Shown here in pieces: positions 1 through 10,000 of a stretch of DNA of 58,418 nucleotides. This DNA comes from Asparagopsis taxiformis. Lineage: Eukaryota > Rhodophyta > Florideophyceae > Bonnemaisoniales > Bonnemaisoniaceae. Position 1 is the first letter of the stretch, and each line of letters starts with the position of its first letter. The stretch lies in assembly GCA_030407315.1 (NCBI GenBank), contig JALQPE010000389.1, positions 1 to 58,418 of the forward strand, in the 5' to 3' direction. Both the position numbers and the translations under genes were made by a program. The notes under the pieces are model-generated. The model did not search any database. It saw only the letters and a list, made by a program, of their open reading frames with translations, and had not been told where the DNA came from.

Positions 1-1313
1 ACACAGATCCGGATTCTATTCGCTGTCAAGGATATGATTTTTGTTCTTGTTCAAAAATGAAGCACCATTTTTTAAATGATTCTGGTTCAAGTGCCAGTCG
101 GTCTAGCATGTGGAAAGATTGTGGCCATACTCGACGTACAGCATTTATACCAGCCGCATCTTGATCGAGAGCGACTATATTAGGTGGTGCAGGGGCCATA
201 TTATCAAACTCTCTCATCGCCAATAAATACTGTCCCAGTTTGGTCATGCAAAAACCATCATAAAGAAACACACCTTGCCCTCATTCGTCCTTCTGAAAAA
301 GCGATTAACGGTAAACCATACAAGTTTGATACGGATTTGCAATCGATCGAAACCCCTGGCACAATTCCATTCAACTCGTACATATCTCTCCACGATGCCA
401 AAGACCACACTATGGAATTAAGTCTGTTGTCTGGAGTTAACCGTATGGTATAATATTATGTCCTGCAGTTATTCTGCTGCAAAGAAACTAGATTCTTAAT
501 AAGCCTCATGCTGTCTTGGCGATTGAATGAGCGCTTCGGAAGCGATACGACAAATAGTTCCGGAGATACTTTCGGTGTACTGTGATATTAAATTTGTCCT
601 CTACGTATCGAGTTATGTCACTGCAACGCATGAAAGAGACATTTCGCATCATTTCGGCGGTCTGAAGGGCTTCTTGCGGGATGGCATTCTTAGTAACACT
701 TGGTAAAGGGTCGTGATTGTGGAGTTTTTCCACAAATGTAAGAACATGGCGAATCGTAATAAACCCAGGATTGGATATCCCATTTCATTAGCCTCGTGTT
801 CTGTGGTGGCTTTGGATAAGAACCCACGGACGCGACATTCGAATTGACAGCCAGTATGACCTCACTACATCGCAATGTGACATTGTTTATAAATTGTCGA
901 TGCTCGTCGTAATAAATGGAACGTCGAATTGTAATCTTATACCCATAGCTCTCGGATACGTGCCTTAGCGCTCGGAGTATTCCAACGCTATCAGTACCAT
1001 CAATTTTTCGTGTCACGGAATTCATTGCGTCTGCCACCATGGTTTTCTTTTTCAGCAATATCCTCGTCGTATTCATATGGTACCGAGCTCTGTGAAGAAG
1101 TTTTCTCGAGTTCACGACTGAGTGTTTCAACATTCTTATCTCTTGCATCAGTTCTGGATCCATCGAGAAACCTTCGCCGCTTGAAAAATTATTATTAGTA
1201 AGGGTTTCGGTCCATTGAATGTGTGCAGTGACTCCATATTCTGGGTTGTTCATCAATTGATTCTGATATAAACATATTTGGTTCCTGGAGGGCTCTTGAA
1301 GAATCGAAGTCAT
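1..1313 (-). pseudogene. Mutator-like (MULE) transposase remnant, cut by the window edge
   Basis: Two open stretches on the minus strand (26-271 and 506-1313, the latter in two frames) look like parts of a MULE-family DDE transposase. The clearest piece is at 80-190: a Pro-Pro followed by IVALDQDAAGINAVRRVWPQ. This fits the known MULE pattern around the second catalytic Asp (P-x-x-I-x-x-D, Ala-Ile/Val pair, aromatic-Pro, then His). The upstream part (about 506-730) carries an HNHDPLP stretch and a region that fits the helical pre-catalytic part of such proteins. The frame changes near 700 and is closed between 271 and 506, so I treat it as decayed. The rest of the catalytic core would lie left of base 1. 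An unrelated DDE family is possible. Confidence 0.45.
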
Positions 1314-1404
1314 GAATTTTATCGTTAGTAGGCGCGCTTTTCCTCTTCCTTTCAGACCCCATATTCTGATGCTTCCAGAATGCTCTGGTTCTTTGCTGTC
1401 CTTA

Positions 1405-2418
1405 TTATTCCTTTTCTCTCTTCTGTGTTATTTCTCGGATCCGAAAGATTCTGTTTGCACTCAAACCAACAGAACATAGCGTCTCACAGTTGATGGACAT
1501 TTTGCACAGCCCTTCTTCCATTTTTTGATGCTTCGCAAAGTTGATGCGTACCGTTGGGATGGCTTTGCGTCGCAACTCCTTTCGTGCGTGTGAGAAGCTT
1601 TGGGTGGCTTGACAAACACTGGCATGAGTATCTGGACCTCCAGGCTTGTAGTTCGACTGGGCATTTGGGTGCGCGACGGTGCTCGATACATCTGAGGCGT
1701 ATTCTCGCCAAGAATCGAAGCTGCTCTTCAGATACTTTTCCATTCTTCTTAAATACTGCTGTTGTGAGAGAACCGAAATGCACCCCGTTCGCAAAGCACA
1801 TGTCCAAGTATCCCAAGATTGAACCGTCCACAATAAGGTATCTTTGATTCACTGTATGTATTCGCTTTGGAATAGTTTTTCGTTGATGCTGCTGGAACAT
1901 TTTTCTTGCTTCTTGGTCGGAAAGGAGGTTGCAAGGGTGCTCTCGCTGGAGCTTTTAGATGTAGTGCGCTTTTCTTCACCCACCGTGCGGTGAATGTTTT
2001 TTGTACAACCAAATGTATCACCAACGGATGTAATCTCAACAACATCCTTTCCGAAGGTTGATCGAAGCACATTTTGTGGGCCACCCTGCGGTATACGGCA
2101 ACCGCCGGCCGCTACGGACTCACCTGTGTCTGTCACGCTGGTATCGGCATGGTGACCATTTTCATTTCTGTCTGCTGATGCGTCGTGTTTCTTTTGAACC
2201 GCCTCCGCGCACCGTGGACCATACTCATTTGGATTGTACTGACCTGGCCCGCCTGAAGACAACATCTGCGAGCCGCTCCTAGGACGTTCTTTTCGAGCCT
2301 CGACTGTTAATTTAGCTGCTTCAACCCTGCTTGGAAGGTCTTGGTCTATGCTTTCTACCATCTTAAAATTTGACAAAGATAAATCCTCCTTCTCCGCAAG
2401 CGTCATTTTGTGCTTCAA
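1405..2418 (-). pseudogene. Low-complexity linker region of the MULE/Ulp1 unit
   Basis: Open minus-strand stretches at 1849-2418 (189 codons, rich in Ser, Lys and Glu) and 1405-1833 (142 codons) lie between the Ulp1-like domain and the transposase part, on the same strand. No domain is recognisable. The order Ulp1, charged linker, HNH-containing region, transposase core suggests one original reading unit that has since collected frame changes. They could also be two adjacent genes of one transposon. Only position and strand support the assignment. Confidence 0.3.
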
Positions 2419-2502
2419 TCGGAGCTAGACCTCCGCACTCTTCCATGCATGTAGTAATTATTTTCACATCGGTCTTTCGTTCTGCTAATTCTTCATCCCA
2501 CT

Positions 2503-3549
2503 TCAACTTGCTTTCGAAAACATTTTTCCCGTCCAGTTCTTCCTCATACTCATACTCACATCTCCAGGATGAGAAACTCTGCAGTTCGGGGATGAAGAAT
2601 CTATTTCAATTGTTATAACGGGCGTACGTTCGAGTTCATTATCACTTGACTCCTGGTAACCAGGAAGATAGGACAGCAAGCGTCTATATACGTCCAGGTC
2701 GCTCACAATTCCGTTCTTGCATTTGCCATAATCATGAACCTCCAGTACAGTTTCAATATATCGTTTAGTACAGCAGTTCCGAATTTTTTCGGACAGCTTC
2801 GGGAGTGGCACGTACGATAGGATTCTGTAGGAAAGTTTCCAGAGCACTTTGCGAGGCATGCTGCTGCATTCAGAACATAGAAACCGCAGCTATATGTGTC
2901 TTGCTGTATTTTGAACGACAGTACATCTAGAATGTAATTCTCTGACATAATCTTCCAGGTGATGTTTTCACATGTCTCCTCAAGGAATGCGGATACAAAC
3001 TGCAGAAGGTTTGGAGGTGATGGGTGCCGTGTGCTATCACCCCAGTATATTCTTCCCTCTGTTCTGGTTTCTGGATCCTTCGTGGCAAAAACAACGCCCC
3101 AATGAGACCTTCTCATGTTCACGGGAATCAGAACAGACGGGGGACTGTCTCGAGCATCCATGCACCTAAAAGAATTCCTTTAACGTTTTCGAACAATCCG
3201 TTATCTTCAAATAGTCCATTTGGAAACAGTTTCGCACCAGCCATGAACAACTGTGCGGAATTACATGCAAAAACGACAAAATTTCACCCATGACAAGCTC
3301 AGATAGGCCTGCCAACATTAGATGGTCGTCGAGCATTGATCCTCGTTTTGAATGTTCGCACCAAGGCCGTGCGTCGTCATTGCAGTTGACGACGAAATCA
3401 ACTCTTCCAGGTACAGACGTACTATAATTTTCTCCCTCCATGGTATCCATCCCAATTGATCCCAATAGTTCCAGGAATTCATCTATCAGCGCGGTGGGCC
3501 CATTTTCATCAGTGGAAGATATGGAACCCATGCTCTCCAGATCTTCCAT
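2503..3549 (-). pseudogene. Ulp1-like (C48) cysteine protease domain carried by a transposon
   Basis: The minus strand encodes a Ulp1/SENP-type fold of the kind found in some MULE and Kaonashi-like plant transposons. All four catalytic positions are visible in the 2703-3161 frame: His in HWGVVF (about 3104), Asp in IYWGDS (about 3038), Gln in IQQDTYSCGF (about 2906) and the nucleophile Cys of SCGF (about 2888). The N-terminal part lies in 3166-3549, and a one-base frame change near 3165 separates the two. After the Cys, the 2503-2859 frame continues openly with unassigned sequence. Residues are conserved but the frame is broken, so it is probably inactive as written unless the break is a sequencing error. 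Proteases of this family cleave SUMO-like modifiers; in transposons their role is unclear. Confidence 0.6.
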
Positions 3550-4423
3550 TGCCTAATTATGCAGTTTGGAAAAGATCTGCGTAGGAAAAAATCTTGTGCG
3601 CACAGTGCTTAGACTGATAGTCAACTACCAAACGCTTTTGTGACGGAATCGCATAGAAAACAGCAAATTGTTTGAATCTTGAGATGTTAATTGTCACCAG
3701 CGCAGAACGGACGCGTCTGAATAACGGAAATTCTTTGAGATCGCATAAAAAGACGGCGGGTAGAAATGCTTGTGTGGTTTGTGAGATTTCGCGCGCAACA
3801 GTGATGTCAGGTGGCAGTGGTCGTGGCGGAGCGGATATGGCAGTGAGCTGTGCGTTGGCAGGTGGGGGTCTCGAAAGAGTGGACCATTTCCGAGCCGGTC
3901 CTAATTGTAGTGCCGCCCATTTTGAGATTTGAATCTGCGCGCCGCCGGGTTTTACAACAGCGAAAATGTGGTGGAAATTCAGGTTTCACTTTTGGGAACT
4001 TGAAAGTTTGCCGTCACCAAAACTGAAAATTTTAAACAACTGGTGTCACGTCCAAATCTTCCACTTGTCACACAAAACCAGCACGATGAGAGAACCCTCC
4101 CAGAGAAGCCGTTTCGAAGGGTATCGCTAACGATACTTTTTTCAGCTTTTCGACAGTCAGCTTGTTTCTGACCAATGCCATGGCGTTTTGCAGGGCCACT
4201 TTGTCATACTTTTCCGACGAGTTTATGTGATTGGTGCGCCCCGGGCCACGGAGAGTGCCGGGCCACGCGTTGGACGAGCTTCAGTAATTGGTCGAAATCG
4301 TTTGACGAGTGCTTCTGATTCGTCCAAATCTCACCGTCCATACCGGCGGTAGATTAAGCACTCCCCAAATACTATTCTATATCTCTCATCTCCATCTATT
4401 CAATCAATTACCTTCCTGCTGAT
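3550..4423. other. No recognisable gene
   Basis: This lies between the presumed start of the Ulp1 unit and the TRIM element. A plus-strand 86-codon ORF (3672-3932) resembles nothing I know and is probably chance. I did not find terminal inverted repeats that would mark the right end of the MULE. Confidence 0.4.
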
Positions 4424-4428
4424 AATTT

Positions 4429-4505
4429 TGTTAGACTATAAAGAATGTTGTGCCTGCGCAGACACTAGAGTTGGCATGTCGCCTGGTTATATGGATATCC
4501 CAACG
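4429..4505 (-). repeat. TRIM 3' LTR (77 bp)
   Basis: Left terminal repeat, matching 4789-4865 except for single-base differences near its end (GGATATCCCAACG against GAATATCCCAACA). Preceded by the target duplication AATTT. Confidence 0.85.
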
Positions 4506-4763
4506 GAGCGGAGCCGATTGGCCAGGGAGGAGATGAGGGATATGATATCCCAACACGCCCCCGCTCCCTGGGCAAGCGGTGAAGCGGTAGGAGGCGTAGT
4601 AGCCTGAGGCGTTGGAGCCTGTCTTGAATAGATAAGAGTCTTGTTGTTGACTTGTCGTAGCGGGATTTGTCGTCGCTGTGAATTGATTGGCGGTAGTTGC
4701 GTCGCCGTGTTGAATAAATATGATGCAGCGGTGCTTGTGAGAATCGAACTCACGCAGCAGTCC

Positions 4764-4788
4764 GGTTAGCCGGTAACGGCCCATAACC
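4764..4788 (-). promoter_or_regulatory. TRIM primer-binding site folded in a hairpin, containing an AUG
   Basis: The minus strand reads GGTTATGGGCCG directly after the LTR. This is complementary to the anticodon arm of eukaryotic initiator tRNA-Met (GGCCCATAACC), the half-tRNA primer mode known for Drosophila copia. The site also self-pairs: GGTTA with TAACC and GCCG with CGGC, leaving a TGG bulge and a 4-base loop. The AUG at 4784-4782 opens a 117-codon frame that runs to 4431 inside the 3' LTR; the peptide has no known domain. Confidence 0.65.
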
Positions 4789-4865
4789 TGTTAGACTATA
4801 AAGAATGTTGTGCCTGCGCAGACACTAGAGTTGGCATGTCGCCTGGTTATATGAATATCCCAACA
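4789..4865 (-). repeat. TRIM 5' LTR (77 bp)
   Basis: Right terminal repeat. Because the element reads on the minus strand this is the promoter-proximal LTR. Followed by AATTT at 4866-4870, matching 4424-4428. Confidence 0.85.
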
Positions 4866-4870
4866 AATTT

Positions 4871-5226
4871 CGCAATATGAGATGTGACTGCTGATATCCT
4901 TATCATTAGCTTGAACTAGATTATTAGCGACTGTTCGTCAATTCAGTGAATGTAATGGTGTGTCACTTGCGACATTGTCACTCCTTCAATTTGCGTTTGT
5001 GCTTCTACTAGCGCTTGTGAAGTTAAAATAACTTCTGCGTTCTTGAAATCCTAGTATTTATACGTTCACCACCTGACGCCGCCGACGTAGTAAAGAGTTA
5101 AGGGACTACTCCTTCAGCAACAAGTTCTAAAGACTACTGTAAGGTGCAATATTGGTCTGATCATCTGACAGATAGCTCACGTACCTCACCAGCACAACTT
5201 AGTACTATGATCACGGAATACCGTCA
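4871..5226. repeat. Intergenic stretch with a tail fragment of the R590 repeat
   Basis: No gene seen. Bases about 4986-5053 match the end of the R590 repeat (GCGTTTGTGCTTCTACTAGC, then the block ending CTTGAAATCCTA), also found at about 15005-15073, 22842-22883 and 28285-28350. Confidence 0.55.
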
Positions 5227-5689
5227 TCAGACAACCTGCACTGATTCGTAGCCATTGAAAACACCGGTTCCCGGACCAGGTACCATTTCGTCAACCACCG
5301 CAAGGGTATTCGTACATCGCATACAACAAGAATTGACAATGGCCTGTCCATCAGCAGCGAAAGTAGCGAAACTCCCAGGATCACAGCTCAGCGCAAACAA
5401 GTCGTTTACGCATCCATTATAGCAGTTCAGTGCCTCCATCTGCACCATCTGTTCAGCAGCTGCATTGGCGGAGGGCAGCGTGGCTCCGTTGTTATCCACA
5501 GGAGCTAACACTGTCACAGTAGCCACGAAGTTCCACAGGTACACCTTCCCGATGTGGCTGTCACCCCAATGGTTCCTGCAATCGCGAACGAGCAAGACTG
5601 TGATGGAGATGGTGTGACGGAGGTGTAGGAGTAACAGATGGTGTCACGACGCAGTAGGGACACAGATGGTGTTGGCGTCCACGCTAGGG
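5227..5689 (-). pseudogene. C-terminal half of a cysteine-rich secreted-protein gene, cut off by copia-1
   Basis: The minus strand encodes the 10-Cys C-terminal module of the family (NCYNGCVNDLFALSCDPGSF, then DGQAIVNSCCMRC), closest to the intact gene at 38224-39195. The matching N-terminal half lies 6 kb away at 11662-12115, on the other side of copia-1. Both halves carry the target duplication TAGGG (5685-5689 and 11662-11666). By comparison with the intact copy this half has several one-base shifts: in the SPSVTP linker, near 5545, and before the last Cys near 5250. It is therefore broken beyond the insertion. The linker bases (5600-5689) are still recognisable. Dead as a gene. Confidence 0.85.
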
Positions 5690-6260
5690 TGTCGCGAGAC
5701 TTAGAACGATCTTGACGTGTAATTTGTGTCTTAGGAAGTTGCTATGATAACTCAAGAATCCACGTTAGAGTATCTTCCAGTAATCTTCCTTTCTTCGGTC
5801 TGCGTTATTTCAGGACAATCAATAATTGGCCGGAGTAATCGCCTGACTTCAGTGGCTCCCTTCTTGTTATTTCAGAGCGTTATACTCGGAGTAATCAACG
5901 ATGGTAGACCTTCACACTATGCACCAATTACTGGGACGTTCCGTCCAGAGCAAGTGGGCGCAAGAATGGCTGTGTAACAAAGTACAATTGTTTTGGTTGT
6001 GTCTTGCTTTTGTATATCCTTGATACCTTCTCAACAATAGCTACATCTATCTGCTTATATACTACTACGTTCTGTGCTGCGACAGACTCTCGTAAATACT
6101 CTCCTGTGATATTACGCTTGTGATAAATAGTATTTCATGTCATACTCGATATCATGTTACGTGTCAGCAGGAAGTAAAGCATAGAGTCCGGATTGAAACT
6201 AAAAATCACATTTGTCAGTATTGCGTGTATCTACACATGTTAGTATTGCGTGTATCTACA
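5690..6260 (-). repeat. copia-1 3' LTR
   Basis: 571 bp, starts TG and ends CA. Its last 50 bases hold a short tandem repeat (TAGTATTGCGTGTATCTACA twice). The 77-codon plus-strand ORF inside both LTRs is antisense to the element and probably chance. Confidence 0.9.
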
Positions 6261-6356
6261 CACGAGCATTTTCTCTGATTGACAAATGTGTCTGTCATTC
6301 CATTTCTGCCCATCCTGTTGGAGTAAATTCAATTCTGTTCTCACGCAATAGAATCT

Positions 6357-7027
6357 TCAAAGGATGGTCGTCTTTGAGTATGTTAGACTTGGTGAGACCA
6401 TCTGCAGGATTTGTTGTCCCGGAATCCACCCAATTGTTCTTATTTCCTTGTTCATATGGGCTTGACGGATAGCTGCAATGTCGATTTGCAATCTCTTTTC
6501 AAGAGTCGCTGAGTTCTTAGCCACACAATTAAAAGTTGTACGCGAATCGACATAAGCATCCAATGGTATTTCCCGATTAAGTATCTCTTGTATCGTGTGT
6601 TTTGCAATATATGCTTCATCATAACCCTGCACCAGAGAGAGTACCTCTGCTGCCATAACAGAACGCGTAACTCTTCGGCACTTCTTACTCCCATAATGAA
6701 CGATGTTCGCAGATTTGTGCTTGTCCATCAATACGATTAGAAAACCAGTTTGTGACGAGAGGTCATTATTTCCAAACGAAGAATCGGTGAACAAGACCAA
6801 ATGAATGGATTCAAGTCTTGTGGAATGAATCGTATTCCATCTTGGCTGGTATTATTGCAATAACGTATTAGTTTCTTGAGCATATTCTCGGATTTAGAGG
6901 TCTCAGTTTCGAGACATGCGGACAGAAGTTGAGTAGGACTGGCCAAGTCTGGTCTGCATGTGGTAGCAATATACTGTATTTTGGCTCGAGCGCTTATTGA
7001 TTCATCTTTTGAAGTAGGAACGGACAT
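6357..7027 (-). pseudogene. copia-1 RT thumb and RNase H, out of frame
   Basis: Two minus-strand pieces continue the copia-1 polyprotein. 6737-7027 has YIATTCRPDL, typical of the copia RT/RNase H connection. 6357-6800 is RNase H, with LFTDSSFG, AAEVLSL and YVDSRT holding the acidic residues. The frame shifts near 7035 and again near 6780-6800. Copia polyproteins are normally one frame, so these are probably indels or sequence errors, not programmed shifts. Confidence 0.8.
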
Positions 7028-7050
7028 GGAAGTTAGTTTCTGAGCTTGGC

Positions 7051-10000
7051 TTAATAAATAAGTTCTTGTCTTTCGCGTGTTATTGTAGATCCGTTAAAAT
7101 CACAACATTCTCCAAGTTTTAAGCACTTTCTCGGTTTCGTCTTAAACTTAGACGATTCTCTTTCCTCTTCATCTAGGAATTTATCGTCACCGAGTCCAAA
7201 AGTATCATCCACTTGTAGAATGGTAAGATCAGGGGCTTTTGAATGTGAGGTCGTGTGCGTGCGGTAGAGGATACAGTTGTCCGCTTTGCACATATTCATG
7301 TCCAATCGTTGTATATGATGATCTCGATAAGTAATATACCAATGTAATCCCGATTCAGGAATCCCATATAGAGGCTTAACTGCCAAGAGTACTTTGTCGG
7401 AAGGAATTTGCATCTCTGACGGTGGTTTTAAGTACACTTTCCGCAGAAGTCTGTCACGGCTCTGAATATAGGCCTGAGTTACATCTCGAGTATAAGGTTT
7501 TTGCTCGGGGAATAGGGCTGCCATGCATAGTGCCAGGCGTTGGCCGAATCTAGAAATAGTCGGTGCTTTTGTTGGTATGCACCTGCTCTCATGGTCACGA
7601 TAGTTCTGTGCGACCAGTCGTGATTTTGCGGTGAATTTTCCATCGCTACGTTTCTTCATTGTGTCCACCCATCGCATTCCATATATTCGCTTTCCTCGTG
7701 GTACTGTGGATCTTGGTACAACTTTAAACACACCTTGTTGCAGTAAACCATCAATTTCTTTCTGTCGTGACGCCGAGAAATCCTTCATCTCTACAACAAA
7801 ACCAAGATCTCCTTTGAAATTTCCGCTTCGATACTCATCGTTCTCGTCCGTTGTGAAGCAATTTCTGTTGTCAGTGCATTGCAAAATTACATCATCCATG
7901 GAGTTGTCTGGTTTGACAACATGTGTGCGGAATATCTTCCTACCATTTGGAAGCTGTACAACCACTGTTTCTCCTTCGATTGACACAAATTTGAATGGTC
8001 CTTCCCACTTGTTCGTCTTTGCCCTATATACCCGAACTGGAGCTCCGTAGTGTAAGCGTTCTAATTTGTTGTTCTCCTTCCCGAACGGCCCTCGATACTT
8101 TTCTGCAAATTTTAATCTCCGGGTTGCTTGTTCTTTCTGAACGTCCTTCATAGCCTCGTCAATTGCTTTGGCACGTTCTATATGCTGTGGGGCGGGAGTA
8201 TTTCTCGCAGGTTTTGGCAAAGCTCCGAACACGCACAATGTTGGACATAATCCCTCTGGTCCGACTGTGCTATTCACACAGTGAAGCGCCATCTGTAGTA
8301 TGTCTTGCGGCTGATCTTTAGGAAGGGCCAATTTTAGCTTGAGAAATGCTCTGCGGAGTGGAGCATGATAGCGTTCGACATGTGTCATTGATGAAGGATT
8401 CTCAACTGGACTAGTAAGTAGTTGTATTCCAGAGACTTCGGCAGATCCTTTAAACTCACGGGATATGAATTGGGATCCTTGATCAATTCGTAGATAGTCT
8501 GGAGGCCCCATATAAACATTAGACCATATTCGGATAAATGCATTCCATACATGCTCTGAAGATACATTCCTTAAGAATGTGGCAGCTGAAAAATGTGTGG
8601 CCTCATCAACAACATGTAGAATAGGTTTGTTGTCTATGTACATGATGTCAGCAGCGACAATACTGTTAAACCTGCCATCTTCACTACCAACAGTCAGTTT
8701 AAACCTTTTAGGTTTTGTGGCCAGCTCAGTACATACTCGACATCTCTCAGTCAAGGTTTGGATAGCATCGCGTACATCTGTATGACATTCATCCTTTCTT
8801 GCTCGTTTCAATAGATTATAAAGAGCACTCACAGAAGGATGACCGAACGCGCGATGGAGCTTCTTCAATTCGTCATATGTAAACAGTGCAATGTCTGGCG
8901 TCCATTCATAGACTAGAAGATCATTCTTGACTGCTAAGGGTATAGCTGTTCCCTTGTAGAGCAGGCAATCGCGTTGGACACTCAAGTCTATCCCAGTATT
9001 CTTGAGATCTCGTCTACTCAATAGGGATTTGCAATCCTCACGCAAGATGTGAAATACAATGTCACATGTTAAGCCAAATTCTGGAAATGGGATTGCGATG
9101 GATGTAGTACCAATAGTCTTGAGTTTGCTACCAAGACCATGTATATTTCTTCCATCCGATTGAATGTCTGCAACAATTCCAAATTCCCGACAGTATGACC
9201 TGTACTGGTTAAGACTCATAATGCTTAGTCTGTTTGCACCAGTGTCAATTACTATCCCATTGAACTCAGAATGTCTTTCAGTACTGACGAGTGCAGTTTC
9301 CATCCTATCCATCTCATCTTTCAAATTAGTAAGGAATCCACAACTATGTAGGTATACCTTGTTTGCCAAGTGTGCCTCCAATTCAACGTTTAGATCCTTA
9401 ATCTCATCCACATGTAACCCAGAGTTGTATTCTGATGAATCTGCATGATCTTCGTCATAATCCAAACTACTGTCATCTTCGTTTGCCATCAAAACGTTGA
9501 AAACATCCTCAATTGCCACGAATGCTTTCTCGCCTCGAAGACGTTGCACTGCCTTTTCAACTTCTACACGTGAGTGGAACTTATTTGCCATATGTGGTTC
9601 ACCACACACCCAACATCCCTTCACTCTTGAAAGCTTGTTTCTCCGATTAGATCGTTGCATTCTATTAGGGTATCTCTTGATGTTTCTTTCAGCTTTTCCT
9701 CTATATTTCTGTCCAATACCAAAATATGCATCGGCTTCCTTGGTCGAAAAGCTGTAGTTTTGAGCGGATCCCATCTCACTTGACAACATAGATGCAATTT
9801 TCTGGTTTGCATCATGTGCTGTGGCGGGTAATTGTATCTTCAGTACTCTTTTGACATCAGGTATATCTGCTGCTGTGATCAATTGATCCCTAAGAAAAAT
9901 ATCCTCACGATATCGCCTGTCTAATTGACGTTGTATTTTTCCAAGATGTGCTGACATCTCTCTGAATACTGCCAGTTGAGATTTGTCAGGGCTGCGCTCA

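Larger units (their letters stand above)
4429..4865 (-). mobile_element. TRIM-type miniature LTR retrotransposon (437 bp)
   Basis: Two near-identical 77-bp direct repeats (4429-4505 and 4789-4865) begin TGTTAGACTATA; the right one ends CCCAACA and the left one CCCAACG. The unit is flanked by the 5-bp target duplication AATTT (4424-4428 and 4866-4870). The interior is only 283 bp and encodes no retroelement protein, which defines a terminal-repeat retrotransposon in miniature. Sense is the minus strand: reading left from 4788 the sequence directly after the LTR is GGTTATGGGCC, a copia-type internal initiator-tRNA-Met primer site. Mobilisation would depend on an autonomous copia element. Related 77-bp LTRs occur at 23277-23639, 23922, 24269 and 27529. 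Confidence 0.85.

Noticed and set aside
4720..4790. Complete tRNA gene in the TRIM
   Set aside because: A T-arm and an acceptor-like 3' part are present, but no anticodon arm or 5' acceptor strand pairs with it, so only a fragment is supported.
5744..5977. 77-codon ORF present twice (also 11144-11377)
   Set aside because: It is antisense within the copia-1 LTRs; the duplication reflects the LTR pair, not protein conservation.
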